Under the pieces are notes generated by a model. The model was not told the DNA's origin. It did no database searches and was given only the letters and a program-made list of their open reading frames with translations. From the NCBI GenBank assembly GCA_022414725.1, contig CM039464.1, forward strand, positions 17,102,405-17,166,404: a DNA stretch of 64,000 bases, given 5' to 3'. Every line of letters begins with the position of its first letter. Position 1 is the first letter of the stretch. Origin of the DNA: Microglena sp. YARC. Lineage: Eukaryota > Chlorophyta > Chlorophyceae > Chlamydomonadales > Chlamydomonadaceae. The position numbers and the translations under genes were made by a program. This document shows positions 33,801-46,110 of the stretch, piece by piece.

Positions 33801-36051
33801 ATGGGAGGTGGGGACTCATTAGGAGGGGTGATGTGTCAAGGTCCGTTGTCATCCCCAGGTGGACATAGCTTTGTGTATGGCAGGGGAGACATTGGAGATG
33901 GTAGTGTCTTTGTGCTTGTGATATAGGAGGGTGGCTACGTCTCCAGCGAAGGTTCCTGTGCTGTGGAGGGTCCAGAGGTGGGGATAGTGTGCCTTGGTGG
34001 TATGGTATCTGTGGTGGAAAAGGTGGAGTTGGGAGAGGGGTAAATGACCGACACATTGGCCTGTTGGTGAGTAGACGTAGGTGGTGTCTCCGTTGTTGAG
34101 TTGGGGGGAGGTGGTGGTACCTGTCATTCAGTGTACCAGCCTGTATGTGGTATTTGCCGGGGGGTGGATATCCCAGTCTGGGTGGTGGTCTGACGTGCTA
34201 ATAATGAGGTTTTGCCTGAGTTCGCTGTACCATTTGGCATCAAACTCTCCTCCCTCCGCCCACTGTCCTTGTTGTTGGAGGTTAGTGAGCGTGGAGGTCT
34301 TGTCTGGGTGGAATGGAGGGGGTGGCGGCTTTGGGGTAGATTCAGTGTTTGTAGGCATGGAGGAAGTTCCTAGAATCTGGTGGACCAACCAGCAGGGTGA
34401 TTTGTTCCTCTGTGAGATGGACGGGGGACCAAGTGACCACAATGGAGTGGCAGAGGAGTAGGTGTGGGAATGCACGGGGAGGCCAGCAGATATTAACAAG
34501 GGAGGTGGTGGCAGAGAATGGTACATGGGGCTTTCTGGACCCTCCAATATCTGTGATGGGGGGTTTCTCGGGGTTCGTTAGCCTCCTCTTTTGGGCTCTG
34601 AGGCCCAGGAGGTGGGTCAGGCTGTGTTGGTTGCCATATAGGAAGTGGAGGAGCTTGGCTGGGTTGGGGAGCAAGAAGGTCTGGGGTAGAGACAGCATAC
34701 ACCAGGTCGTCGGGGGGCTGTTCTTACGGATGGTGTGGTGTTTGTAGTAGGAGGCGTCAGTACATTTGTGGGTGTCATTTCTGATGAATTGCATTCTGGC
34801 AGTCCAAGCAATCTTGGGGTCAGTGCTCCAGGCTTGAGCATACTTGGTGGGGTGAAGATAGGACTCTCTGGCCCACCACATGTGTGCATTGGAGGCAGGG
34901 ATCTCCTTGATATTATGCGTGGGGGCTGTGTTGTGGTTGGGGTATGGATGCCGGCATTGGGGTCAAGGGTCGGGGGCGGTACGTGGGCGGTGTCCCAGTT
35001 GTTAAGGTGGTGGCTGCTAGTATATGTGGAGAACTTGGTAATGTGCCGTTGGGGGATGCGTAGGTGGATGGGAGGGTCCTCGATGCCAAGGGCAGGGGGC
35101 TTGGCAGGAAGTAGGGTTGAGGTGGGCTTCCAGGTGGGGTGGAGAGCACAGGTGTAGGCTGAGTCTGTTGAGGGCAACTTTAATGCCTAGTGGAGACTCA
35201 TGTGCCGTAGGTGTGTGAGAGGGTATTGGATGGGATGATTGTGGTCCCATCAGGGCTCACAATGTCAGCTAGGGAAGCAATGCCCAAGGGATGAGGGTTT
35301 GAGAAGATTGGGGGGAATAGTGTGTTCGGGTATGTCCGGGAGGGAGTCTTGAAGGGGTTTGAGTAGGGTTTCGTCCTCCATATGGATTTGGATGGAGGCT
35401 CTTTTGAGGATGTGCATTTGCTTGGCCAGGGTAAAGTATTGAAGTGTGTGGCTGGGCAAGGTAAGAGGATCCATACCCTGGAGCATAGCAGCTTCTTTGT
35501 GGAGGAGGGCTTTAGTTAGCCTGCCTAGTTTCCCGGTGTCGTTGAGGGACCTAGTGAGGTGGGCTGCTGTAATTTGAGCATAGTCCACCATTAGGGAAGG
35601 GATGCCCAATCCTGCCTGTCCCAAGGGAGGCAGACACTAGCAGTTGGGAATGAGGGTGTAGGTCACAGCATTTTTTAGCCAGGGTCCATATGGCCTTGTC
35701 TAAGATGCCTATATCTGAATAGCTGTAGGGTGCTACAGTCATAGGGTAGGTGATGGCAGGTTTAATACACGTGGTGATGAGTCTGAGACATTGGAGAGGG
35801 GTGGCGCCTTTCGGTTTAGCAGTGGTGAGGATTTGGTGTCCTTTACTATGTCTGAGGGCCAGGGCTTGTTTCATGAGGGTCTCCAGTTTAGGGTGAGGCT
35901 AACCGGCACCCCTAGATACTTGTATGGTTCATTGAGGGGAAGGTATGTAGCCCATGTGTCGTTAATGAGGATGGTGTTGTGGAGAAGTTTGGTTAGGGCT
36001 TTGTGGTTGGTGGGATTCCTTGGGGTGGGAGCCATGCAATATGCCCAGTGA
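33800..36051 (-). pseudogene. LINE region between RT and RNase H
   Basis: Short minus-strand frames in succession: LRLITTCIKPAITYPMTVAP, LDKAIWTLAKKCC, ASLGTGRIGHPF (35.9-35.5 kb, RT thumb-like), GLGIPSLMVDYAQITAAHLT (35.6 kb), then Pro/Thr-rich frames to 33.8 kb. Colinear fragments of one decayed ORF are the simplest reading. Confidence 0.6.
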
Positions 36052-36732
36052 TCATGCATTTACCCCCGTCAAGAGGAATCCCAGACCAAGTACTGAATTG
36101 TTGCACTTTAAGGCATTGTACCTTGAGGTCGTCTGCTGTGTAGTGACCACACTGGTGTCATCAGCATATCCTAGACTACCTGTTTTATCTTGGTCAGTAT
36201 TGGATGTTGAGGTTATGCCTTGCTTGTATCCTCTGCCCCCGGCTTGTAGCCATCTGAGGAGAGGTTCGATGAAGATGATGAAGAGTAGGGGGGAGAGGGT
36301 GTCACCTTGGATGGTGCCTCTTGTGATTTGAATGGGTTTGCCTTGGGTGTTGTTGAGGTACATGTGGGTGGTAGCCCCGTTGTAAATTCCTTTCACTGTT
36401 TCAATGACATCTACCGGGATTCCAAGGTCGTACATAGTTTGGAGCAGCTTGTCATGGTCCACCATATTAAAGGCAGATGAGAAGTCAAAGTAGGCAGCAA
36501 ACAGGTCTCTTTTAGAGTGGGCCGCATCCTTGATGTCATGTAGGAGGTGGGTGAGCTGCCTATGGGTGCTTCTGTTCTGTCTGAATCCCTCTTGGGAGTC
36601 ACTGAGGACTTGGTATTGATCCAAGTATTTGGACATCACTGTTGTAACCATGTTAGTCCACAAGTTACCCAGCAGCATTTGAACCACGGGATTGTTCATC
36701 ATTTCTTCGGCATACTGGCAGTATTTCAGCAA
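36052..36732 (-). pseudogene. LINE reverse transcriptase core
   Basis: MVTTVMSKYLDQYQVLSDSQ, EGFRQNRSTHRQLTHLLHDI, LFAAYFDFSSAFNMVDHDKL (catalytic Asp in YFDFSSAF), GTIQGDTLSPLLFIIFI and SLGYADDTSVV (YADD active site). The motif order is that of LINE RTs; target-primed reverse transcription is the family's mechanism. Confidence 0.9.
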
Positions 36733-38089
36733 ATGCCATGATGTGGGCAGGGTATTGTGTATCGTAGCCTTCGTGGATGGGTTGGGCCGCGGCCACGTCC
36801 TTCAAGAAGCCGTCCCCATCTCGTAGATTGGCGGTGGGGGTGTTAGAGGGGGGGGTCCTCCAGGGGTCTTGCGGGGGTGGGGGAGGGTAGGCCAAAGGTA
36901 GGTAGGGGCTGATCATTCACTTCCATAGGGTCCTCCCGGGCGGTGTGCAGCTTGTTAGGCTACTCGCCTTCGCCTAGCGCAGCTTCCTCTCGATCCCTCT
37001 TTTCTGCAGCATTGCCCCTAGGTCCTCCCTCAGGGCTCTGGATTTCAAGGTCTGGCATTCCACCGTGATGGAATGCTTTGGTGTAAATGCCATTCTTGAG
37101 GAGGTCGGGCGCCACGATCCTTAGGATGATGCCCTAAGGGCCAGGCGGAGGAGCTCCTCGTTAGTGGCTCTTGTGGCCCGTCCCACATGCTGCTTCGATG
37201 TAGCAGAGCCACAAATCTGACTCTGTGCGTGGGGACGTTCCGGTGGGGGTTATGATGGATGGGGCCCCTCGAACCACAGCTGTCTTGGTCTTGTTCCACA
37301 CCGCGAAGGAGTTCAGACATGTGGTCCATCACGTAGGAAGGCGGGGATTTGGGAGGGGTCAATAGGGATCTGTGGCGTTGTAGACTCCGTCCTTCATGGT
37401 GCAGTAGGAGCTGGAGATCTTTGAGCCAGGACGAACCAGTCTGCCGGGCAGAGTTGTTGAGCACCGTGGAGAGGTGCATGTCGCTGCTGACGTTGTCATC
37501 CAAGAAATGGGTATTTAAGAGCTGGTTGGAGGTCTTGGTTATGCAAGTGAGGCGGAAAAGGTGGGGGACGTCGGGGGGGAGGCCAGGCCTGTGGGGAGGC
37601 GTGGTGTCCTACGATCATCAAGAGAGGGTCGAAGTCATCCAAGTAGTTTCTGCCCCCGCTTACATTGCTGTCAGCCGGAGCTACCCCTTTGACAACTTGG
37701 CTATACAGCTGTGACCCTAGCTTGATGTACCTTTTCTTGGTAAACCTTTTTTAACCTCATAGTCATAGGGGAGTAGACCATGCGTTGGTCACCAGATGTG
37801 ACGGAGGAATGCCTGCGATGAGTGTGTGGGAAGGGGTAAACGGGGTCAGTTCAGGATATAGTATTTTTTGAATATAGAGGGTGGTCTTAGGGGTCAGATG
37901 GGTATGAGCGGGCGGATATGTGTCCTTTTGAGAGCCCCTGGGTTTCAATGTGTGTACATGCGGCATCAACATATCTGAGAGATTATCCATTTGAGGGGAG
38001 AAGCGAGCCGGGTATGCCTTTCTGCAGCACCCTTTCAAGAAAGATTGGGTTGGGGGAGACCAGCCTAGGTCCAAGTGTTTGGGGGGGAA

Positions 38090-38560
38090 CTGGCTAAAGG
38101 GACGTATCCTCAAAGAGGCTCTTAGAATCCAGTGTGGGTGGGTTTGCTGGCTAAAGAGATGTATCCTTAAAGAGGCTCTTAGAATCCAGCATGGGTGGGT
38201 TTGCTGGCTAAAGAGATGTATCCTCAAAGAGGCTCTTAGAATCCAGCATGGGTGGGTTTGCTGGCTAAAGAGATGTATCCTCAAAGAGGCTCTTAGAATC
38301 CAGTGTGGGTGGGTTTTGCTGGCTATAGAGATGTATCCTCAAAGAGGCTCTTAGAATCCAGTGTGGGTGGGTTTGCTGGCTAAAGAGATGTATCCTCAAA
38401 GAGGCTCTTAGAATCCAGCATGGGTGGGTTTGCTGGCTAAAGAGATGTATCCTCAAAGAGGCTGTTAGAATCCAGCATGGGTGGGTTTGCTGGCTATAGA
38501 GATGTATCCTCAAAGAGGCTCTTAGAATCCAGTGTGGGTGGGTTTTGCTGGCTAAAGGGA
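38090..38560. repeat. 57-bp minisatellite, about eight copies
   Basis: The unit contains GCTGGCTAAAGAGATGTATCC, TCAAAGAGGCTCTTAGAATCC and AGYRTGGGTGGGTTTG. AAGAGGCTCTT is palindromic. Copies alternate between CAGTGTGG and CAGCATGG. It begins right after the presumed LINE 5' region and could be a tandem 5' repeat of that LINE. Confidence 0.9.
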
Positions 38561-39779
38561 TGGCAATGCGTTGGCAATGGGGGGAACTTTGCAGAGTCGT
38601 CAATGGGGCCTAGATCGGTATGATCGGTGCGTTGTGGGTGGTGCAGGGGGCACGAGTGGGTGAGGAGCCGAGAAGCTGATTGACATTCGGTATTGGAAAA
38701 AGCGGGGTAATCGATTTCAAAGTGAGCGGAAAGGTAATGGTAAGGTAATAACCTATATAATGGTAAGGTAATAACCTGTTGCATTGTCCCCACTGATGGC
38801 ATGCATCAAAGCCGATCCGCAGTTTTTCATGGCGGGAGAGGATCGGATCTGAGGGGATAGGTTGAGAAATTTAGAGAGGTAAGAAGGGCTGTGATTTAAG
38901 GTTGTGCCAGCGGAAGAGAGAAAGCAAGCAGTAAAGTAGGCGGGAAAATGTGTAGACTCTATGATATGTTTGTAATGTATGGATGCTAGTGTCAATTAGC
39001 ATGATATATTGATATGCTGTGGTTTCTTCGAATCATGAATTCATAAAACATTTAATAAACGAGAGTCCGATAGGCAATAGCCGTTCAATAGTTTTGCTTT
39101 TACTGCCGGCGAGCTGCCAAATTGCTGGCTGTAGCCATGTAACCAAGTTCAAGTTAAGTTTAAGTATACCGGTAGGTTGTGCATTTAATATTATTCCCTT
39201 GTTGATCATCTAACCTCCTGAGATTTAACTCAGAACGTTGCGGCCAACCAATATCTGACACTGCTCGTTACGGGTATAATTAAAATAGCATCCTCAATGT
39301 ATCCTCAGTGTATCTTATGTCAATCTTGACTACAAAGGTGTGGTAATTTGGTTACCACTGAGGCGCTGCGAGCTAAAATGATGGAACACAGGCAGCGAAA
39401 GTACACGGGCAACTATGCTGGCTATATTACTACACACGTGTATGCATTCGCATAGCTACTTGCACACGACAAGGTGAAGCATTCAGCAACACACAGCCAG
39501 GGAAGCCAGAATGTAATGTTCTTACCATTCGTTAGAGAATCGAACATTCCTCTACCGACTGTCTAGAGATTATGCATCTCCTGATAACCTAACACTATCT
39601 TTATTATTAGAGGTTTAGCAAGCCCCCCTGAATTTAAACATGCACGCACTTCTAGCTTCTGGACACGGGTTATGTCAAAGCAGTCTTCTGTACTTCCTAT
39701 TACATTTTTTGAACGATGCACTGCCGGAGATGGCCACCTGATGTAAAATGTGATACCTAATAGTGCAGGATGGAGTTGG
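38561..39779. other. intergenic before H4
   Basis: A short direct repeat ATAATGGTAAGGTAATAACC lies at 38,735-38,778. Otherwise there is no gene, RNA or repeat that I can support. Confidence 0.6.
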
Positions 39780-39797
39780 AGTGTTAATAAACACCGT
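39780..39797 (-). terminator. histone H4 3' hairpin
   Basis: The minus strand reads ACGGTGTTTATTAACACTCC, a variant of the histone 3' palindrome, 36 nt after the H4 stop. Confidence 0.82.
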
Positions 39798-39832
39798 TTG
39801 TTTGTCTTTGTAGAAGAGAGATATGGATGAGC

Positions 39833-40858
<1,026 letters not shown>

Positions 40859-40885
40859 ATCCGATCAGCTGCATCCCAGCAACAA

Positions 40886-40906
40886 AACGGTGTTTTTAAA
40901 CACCAC
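40886..40906 (+). terminator. histone H3 3' hairpin
   Basis: ACGGTGTTTTTAAACACCAC, 30 nt after the stop: the fourth copy of the histone 3' palindrome in this window. Confidence 0.88.
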
Positions 40907-41614
40907 CATGCTGACTATCATGCTGTTTCATTTTCTAGTCATTCGTGTTTCTTGATCTTGTTCATGACTAGTAGTCAATGACTACACCTGTATACTGCGT
41001 CTCATCTTAGGCAGTAACACCTACATTCAAAGCATTTTTGTTTAAGACCAGAATCTCGAAGCCCACCTGCCCCTGGTAGGCGACAGGATTTTCACTCTGG
41101 AGCAGTGTCTCTAATTTTATGTTAGAAGGCTAAACTTGGTTGCGGTATATGACGGTTATAAAACTGGACTGTAGGCAGGATCCCTCATGGGAGGGATGGT
41201 TGCGTAGTGATGTGGCAGGGAAGCACAATCCTAGAGTACATACATTAGCAAGAAATCACTACACTTCCACTCAAAATTCCCGGCAGGAAAACTCCCCGTG
41301 TGTTTGCCGTCATAGACGAACTTCCACTCACAATTGCAGGCAGGTGATGGAAGTTCGTCATCTTTGGCAGCCTGAATATCCGTTCAGTCCAGGGTTCATA
41401 ATGAGGAGCTTAATGGAATCAGAACTGCGCGCTTGTTTGGGAATCTATTAAGCTCTTAAGACAAGGGTCTAGGATTCCATCAAGCCAGTCATTATGAACA
41501 CCAGACTGACTGACTGGATTGACAGTAAAATATCCGTTTAAATCTATTATTGGAGCCTATTAGTGTTCATAATGATGAGCTTTTTACGCCTGACACTTAT
41601 AATGACATCATGCC
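40907..41614. other. intergenic after H3
   Basis: An imperfect inverted pair GACGAACTTCCACTCA / GATGGAAGTTCGTC lies near 41,318-41,361. GAGCTTAATGG...ATTAAGCTCTTAA is also inverted near 41,404-41,458. No coding signal. Confidence 0.55.
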
Positions 41615-41683
41615 GAAAACGGGAAAGGACAGGTTGCGGGGTCAAGAAGGACAGGTAGAACCAACGAACAGCTGAAGCTGACA
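41615..41683 (-). mobile_element. terminal fragment of the nested copia family
   Basis: The minus strand starts TGTCAGCTTCAGCTGTTC at 41683 and matches the 5' end of the nested element (27898) over about 65 bp. It is probably an LTR remnant. A MITE fragment abuts it. Confidence 0.65.
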
Positions 41684-41772
41684 AGCACCCAGAGGAGGTT
41701 TACAAATTTGTGTCTATCGCGCAGTCGGGCTCCAAAACCTTGCCAGCAGCGCGCGTCATGAAGTACCCTGCT
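41684..41772 (-). mobile_element. MITE fragment (family of 9926-10117)
   Basis: The minus strand begins CAGGGTACTTCATGACGCGC and carries GGAGCCCGACTGCGCGA, both found in the complete element at 9926. The other end is missing. Confidence 0.65.
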
Positions 41773-41949
41773 GTGCAGCACACGCAGCACAGGGGGGCCA
41801 TGCATCTTCTGGATGATGATTCCATGATCAATATGTCATTCTAGTATCTGCCTACACTCAAATGCTAGCCTATACACAAATATCTTTTTGGGTAGCTAAG
41901 TGGTTACCACGGATGCTACCCAGGCAAGCATTAAAACTGTCTAATGTGC

Positions 41950-42040
41950 TTAGTGTGCTCCCTGGTTCCCGTGGGTATTGCACGGTGTGACATGGAATTG
42001 GGAGACAGTGAGCAGCCCTGAGTTGGCTAGAAAATCATGT
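41950..42040 (+). repeat. dispersed repeat family R2 copy
   Basis: GCTCCCTGGTTCCCGTGGGT, GACATGGAATTGGGAGACAG, TGAGCAGCCCTGAGTTGGCT. It matches 43,508-43,610 and, reversed, 14,700-14,800. Confidence 0.7.
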
Positions 42041-42189
42041 ACTAATTCAAATTCAAATTCTGGAGTCATAATTCTGAAGTCCTCACATCAACTACTGAGG
42101 AGTCTAAGGTTGAAATTAAAAACTGATCACAGGCTCAACCTACACTCGTGTTCATGACTCAAGCCCTGACCTCAACCTCCACTATGCAG

Positions 42190-42350
42190 GCAGAAAATTG
42201 GCGGAGAGTTGGCAACGGAACAGAGCGACCGAAGTCAGTTAGTTATGAGGCAGTTGGCTTACGTGTCGGGCTTCGTGTCGGTCGCACAAACTTTTGGTCG
42301 GTCGCGCAAACAGACAACAAGGTGACCCTGGGGGGTCCCGCCCCGCAGAA
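42190..42350 (+). repeat. dispersed repeat family R3 copy
   Basis: ATTGGCGGAGAGTTGGCAAC, AGTTAGTTATGAGGCAGTTG, ACGTGTCGGGCTTCGTGTCG. It matches the reverse complement of 50,205-50,360, where it is joined to family C; the two may be parts of one element. Confidence 0.65.
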
Positions 42351-42383
42351 GGGGGGGGCTCCGCCGATCATTCTGCTGTTCCC

Positions 42384-42470
42384 TAAGTGGTAGCTGAGTT
42401 CAGCTACCAAACATTTCTATGCCATGTAGCTGAGTTCAGCTACCAATCACGTCTGTGCCATGATCAGAGG
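42384..42470. repeat. doubled hairpin GGTAGCTGAGTTCAGCTACC
   Basis: Two copies about 37 bp apart, each a 9-bp-arm palindrome followed by a TGCCATG word. Confidence 0.75.
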
Positions 42471-42674
42471 ACGAGAAGTATCCTCCGTGCTTTCACCCAT
42501 AAGTCCGAGCTTAGTCGCAGTAGTGGTTCGTGGAAGCAAAACCAATTGGAACCTTCCCCAATGCAAGCGAACCGAAAGGTTCCTTCAATCTCATCCTTGC
42601 AGCAAGGCATAACAATTTGTATTTTCATTTTTTTCTCTTTAGTGCTACGGACGTTCTGCCGAAATCCTGATTTA

Positions 42675-43060
42675 CTTCTCATTGAGATACACCACTGAGG
42701 ACTCCCTAAGCCACTAAAGTAGGAAACATATGGCTTGGCTTGATTCGACCCTCACTGAGGCTGAGCACACTGCCTACATAACTAACCCTGAACTCCCAAC
42801 CTACACCTTAAGCTACCCAACACATCTGCAATCACAGACGCTTGGAAGAGAGTCCTTATGCGGTTCTCATAGAGATACACCACGGAGGACTCACTGAGAA
42901 ACACAAGCAGGACACACATGGCTTGGCTTGACCATCATTGGGGCTGAGCACACTACCACACAACACTAGCTACCCAACATGTCTGTGCAATCGCAGACAC
43001 TTGGTCGAGAGTCCTTATGCGGTTCTCATCGAGATACACCACTAATGAGCCGCAGAGTCC
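42675..43060. repeat. about 180-bp tandem repeat, three copies
   Basis: TTCTCATNGAGATACACCAC begins each copy (42,678, 42,867 and 43,022). GGCTTGGCTTGA and GGCTGAGCACACT follow in the first two; the third is shortened. No coding capacity. Confidence 0.75.
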
Positions 43061-43299
43061 CAAACGCTATACACATGTGGCTTGTTTTGGCTTGACATGC
43101 TTGCATTACATGTCGAGACGAGAAGGGTGAAGCATAAATAAAGTGTATTATCTGGTATGTAAGATTTCGTGGTCCTAGGTGTGCAGCTGTTAGACAGTGC
43201 GCCCAAAATCACATCCGCTGTGGGGGCAGGGGTGGAGGGTGAAAGCACGGACTTCATGGATAGCTTTGACTTGAGAGCCCTCCAGTCCTCACGGCTATC

Positions 43300-43490
43300 T
43301 AATCTGCAACTGTAATTTGCAACTGACATCTGCAACTGTACTCCGCAACTATTATCTGCAACTGTAATATGCAACTGAAATCTGCAACTATTATCTGCAA
43401 CTGAAATCTGCAACTGTAATCTGCAACTACTATCAGCTACTGTAATCCGCAACTATTAACTGCGATTGTAATCTGCAACTGTTATCTGGG
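43300..43490. repeat. 15-bp minisatellite
   Basis: TCTGCAACTGTAATC-type units, about a dozen copies, with CTATTA and GAAA variants. Confidence 0.9.
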
Positions 43491-43507
43491 TATCTGTACA
43501 TAAAGTG

Positions 43508-43610
43508 TATGCTCCCTGGTTTTTGTGGGCATCGCACAAGGGACATGGAATTAGAAGAGGGTAAGCAGCCCAGAGTTGGCTGAAACACCATAAACAATCC
43601 AATCCAATCC
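43508..43610 (+). repeat. dispersed repeat family R2 copy
   Basis: GCTCCCTGGTTTTTGTGGGC, ACATGGAATTAGAAGAGGGT, AGCAGCCCAGAGTTGGCTGA, ending AACAATCCAATCC. Confidence 0.7.
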
Positions 43611-43670
43611 ATACATGATCAGTTAGGCCTTGTATGATGCCTGGCAAAAAACAATTTAAGCGTGCTCTTT

Positions 43671-43752
43671 CAGGAATTGCTAGGCTACGGGAGTTCTTTA
43701 GGACATCTAGATCTAGATGTCCTAAAGAAATCCCGTAGCCTAGCAGTTCCTG
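43671..43752. repeat. 82-bp near-perfect palindrome
   Basis: Two 41-bp arms with two mismatches meet at CTAGA|TCTAG with no loop. The outer ends, CAGGAATTGCTAGGCTACGG and its complement, are the start of the SINE at 43,855. The palindrome therefore looks like two SINE heads joined head to head. Confidence 0.85.
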
Positions 43753-43849
43753 ACAATAATGCGTATCCCGGAGTGGAACAGATTACTCAGCGGTCGCGAA
43801 CAGTAAATTTGAGGCGACTTAGTACTGATCAAGATTCCACCCCTGGTTC

Positions 43850-43945
43850 TGCGTACGACGGGATTCGAACCCACCCACTTCGGGATATTCATTATTGCCA
43901 GGAACTGCTAGGCTACGGGAGTTCTTTAGGACATCTACATCTTTA
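43850..43945 (-). repeat. tRNA-derived SINE
   Basis: On the minus strand CGTAGCCTAGCAGTTCC (A-box-like TAGCCTAG) is followed about 45 bases on by GGGTTCGAATCCC, a perfect B box. The stems do not make a functional tRNA. Its first 45 bp are shared with both arms of the palindrome at 43,671. Confidence 0.65.
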
Positions 43946-43979
43946 TACCGATATAGCATCCGTGTGCCTGCAGTTCACC

Positions 43980-44255
43980 ATTCTGACATGCTCAGGATGC
44001 TATCAATACTATCAAGGCTATACATACCGTGTGTTCTAGAGGAAATGTGAACTCCTGCCCTCCTAACACAGACCAAGACTAACTGAACGTTATCAGTAAG
44101 GCCTTGTACAACGGGCGGAAGTTATGATAAAAAAGTGTTCATGATGCTATCAATGCTTCCAAGGCTATACAAACTGTGCGTAGGAAATGTGATATTCTGC
44201 CTGACACATACAGATAAATCCTAACCGAACGTAATCACTTAGGCGTCGTCTGATG
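43980..44255. repeat. about 150-bp tandem duplication
   Basis: ATGCTATCAATRCTWYCAAGGCTATACA, then GGAAATGTGA and YAACYGAACGTWATCA, occur at 43,993-44,110 and again at 44,133-44,245. No gene. Confidence 0.7.
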
Positions 44256-44264
44256 ATTAAAAAA

Positions 44265-44393
44265 TATCATGATGATGATAATGTTGATGATGATATTGAT
44301 GATGATAACAAGCATATGATGATGATGATGACAACGATGGTGATTTGATGATGATAACGAGCATTTGATGACGATAATGATAATGATGCCAAC

Positions 44394-44462
<69 letters not shown>

Positions 44463-44475
44463 AACGAGCATTTGA
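44265..44475. repeat. (GAT)n microsatellite
   Basis: GATGATGATG runs are broken by GATAACGAGCAT and end in about 23 uninterrupted units at 44,393-44,461. Confidence 0.95.
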
Positions 44476-44926
44476 TGATGATAAAAAGCAGTCCCTTCCC
44501 TGGGGATTGTGGGAAGGCAAGGAACTTTGCTGAATTACTAGAGGACCATACATGCAGCAGACGGAGACAAAATATATGTGGAAAAAAAAACTGTTTGTGT
44601 GATTGGCTACAAGAAGCAGCTTGTAGGCAGCTCCCTTTCTACATCCTTGGGCAAACCCCCAAGCTAGCTAGAGTGCCTGAAAGCTGACATGGCAGGCATA
44701 CCCATGCAGCTGAGAGCTTTGGGCTAGACCCATTGGCTGGCTAATGAAGCTGGATGGAAGCTGCTACATGTAGCTGAAAAAAGAAACAGCGGAAAAAAGC
44801 ACATGAATAACAGAAAGAGTGTGATAGACAGAAACATCCTTCAAGACAAGGCAAACACACGTTTTTCACGTAGTCATGCATCTTTATCCTTTCGTGGGGT
44901 AGATACTCCCGATGAGGGAGATTCTT
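44476..44926. other. intergenic, no gene recognised
   Basis: Short open frames only. GGGCTAGACCCATTGGCTGGC and GCTGGATGGAAGCTGC resemble, reversed, GCCAGCCACTGGGTCTAGCCC at 13,710-13,730, so a low-level dispersed repeat may be present. Confidence 0.45.
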
Positions 44927-45035
44927 TAACCAATGGGGAAAACGAGGTGATCGATAGGGGGACATGAGGATCGTTATCCGTCGTATTAACGATCCTCACG
45001 TTCTTCTATCGATCACCACGATTCCCCATTGGTTA
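44927..45035. repeat. 109-bp inverted repeat, MITE-like
   Basis: Ends TAACCAATGGGG / CCCCATTGGTTA and inner arms GAGGTGATCGATAG..GAGGATCGTTA pair along about 50 bp with mismatches around CCGTCGT. No convincing target duplication. Confidence 0.8.
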
Positions 45036-45190
45036 CAGATTCAGTGCCAGAGGCAGCGGCCCGCCCCTGTGCACAAACACCAAGCCCGACGTGCCATTCC
45101 CCTCACAAGGTAGGGGGAGCATAGGCAGCGGCCCGCCCCTGTGCACGAACACCAAGCCGGACGTGCCATTCCCCTCCCAAGGCAGGACAA
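45036..45190. repeat. 85-bp tandem duplication
   Basis: GGCAGCGGCCCGCCCCTGTGCAC and AACACCAAGCC.GACGTGCCATTCCCCT are present twice. Confidence 0.85.
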
Positions 45191-46110
45191 ATAGACATTT
45201 GTTCACATTAGCATGCATCTTATCCTCCAAGAAATGGCAGTAAGAGGGTCTTCATGCAATCATGTGTCCAACCCTTTTGGACATGGCAAACGTAGCCAAA
45301 AGAGGGTGTGTGTAATCATGCATTCCTTCAAGGCACAGCAAAAAAACAGGTTCTTCGTGTGATCAAAAACATAATCAATATGGACATGGCAAAAAGCGGG
45401 TTCTTCATGAGTATAATCTATAGGGATATGGCAAAACGAGGATGCTGCATACTATCATGAATCTACCCTTATCCTTCAAGGCACGGCAAAAAGAGGCTTC
45501 TTCGTGCAATCGCGAGTCTATCATAATCCTTCAAGACACGGCAAAAAGCGGGTTCTTTGTGCAATCACGAATATAATCCTGTTCGGCATGGCAAAAAGAG
45601 GATACTACATGCAATCATGAGTCTATCCATATACTTCAAGGCACGGCAACAAAAGGATGCTTCGAGCAATCACGAGTCTAATCTTATCCTCCAAAACACG
45701 TGTACAAGAGGGATCTTTGTGCAATCGTGAGTCTAATCTTATCCTCCAAGTCACGGCAAAAAGAGGTTCTTCGTGCTATCATGAGTCTAATCCTTCAAGT
45801 CATGGCAAAAAGAGGTTCTTCGTGCAATCATGAGTCTAATCTTATCCTCCAAAACACGTGTACAAGAGGGATCTTTGTGCAATCGTGAGTCTAAAGTCAC
45901 GGCAAAAAGAGGTTCTTCGTGCTATCATGAGTCTAATCCATATGGATATGGCAAAAAGAGGATGCTGCATGCAATCATGAGTCTATCCTTATACTTCAAG
46001 ACACAGCAACAAAAGGATGCTTCCTGCAATCATGATTCTAATCGTATCCTTCAAGACGCGGCACAAAGCGGGTTCTTCGTGCAATCATGAGTCTTATCCT
46101 TATGGACGTG
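45190..46110. repeat. long 60-80-bp satellite-like tandem array
   Basis: About 14 units of GCAATCATGAGTCTAATC, TTATCCTCCAAGACACG, GCAAAAAGAGGTTCTTCGTG. Some sub-blocks of about 115-140 bp (with AAAACACGTGTACAAGAGGG) are repeated exactly, which indicates recent higher-order duplication. Confidence 0.85.

Larger units (their letters stand above)
31668..37780 (-). mobile_element. LINE (non-LTR retrotransposon) with RT and RNase H, decayed
   Basis: On the minus strand, about 6 kb: an uncertain 5' part (37.8-36.8 kb), RT (36,732-35,300), a long poorly conserved region, RNase H (33,033-32,671), the C-terminus (stop at 31,768) and a 3' UTR ending CGTTATCTTTTTTATTTTAT. Many frame changes show decay or indels. 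It lies between the H2A/H2B and H4/H3 pairs. A 3' fragment of the same family is at 15,158. I did not see clear endonuclease motifs or a target duplication. Confidence 0.85.

Noticed and set aside
34735..35160. Plus-strand Gly/Val-rich frames over the LINE
   Set aside because: They are antisense shadows of the LINE's Pro/Thr-rich coding region.
45190..46110. CRISPR array (about 60-bp repeated units)
   Set aside because: Units are contiguous and diverged without unique spacers of constant length; the context is eukaryotic.
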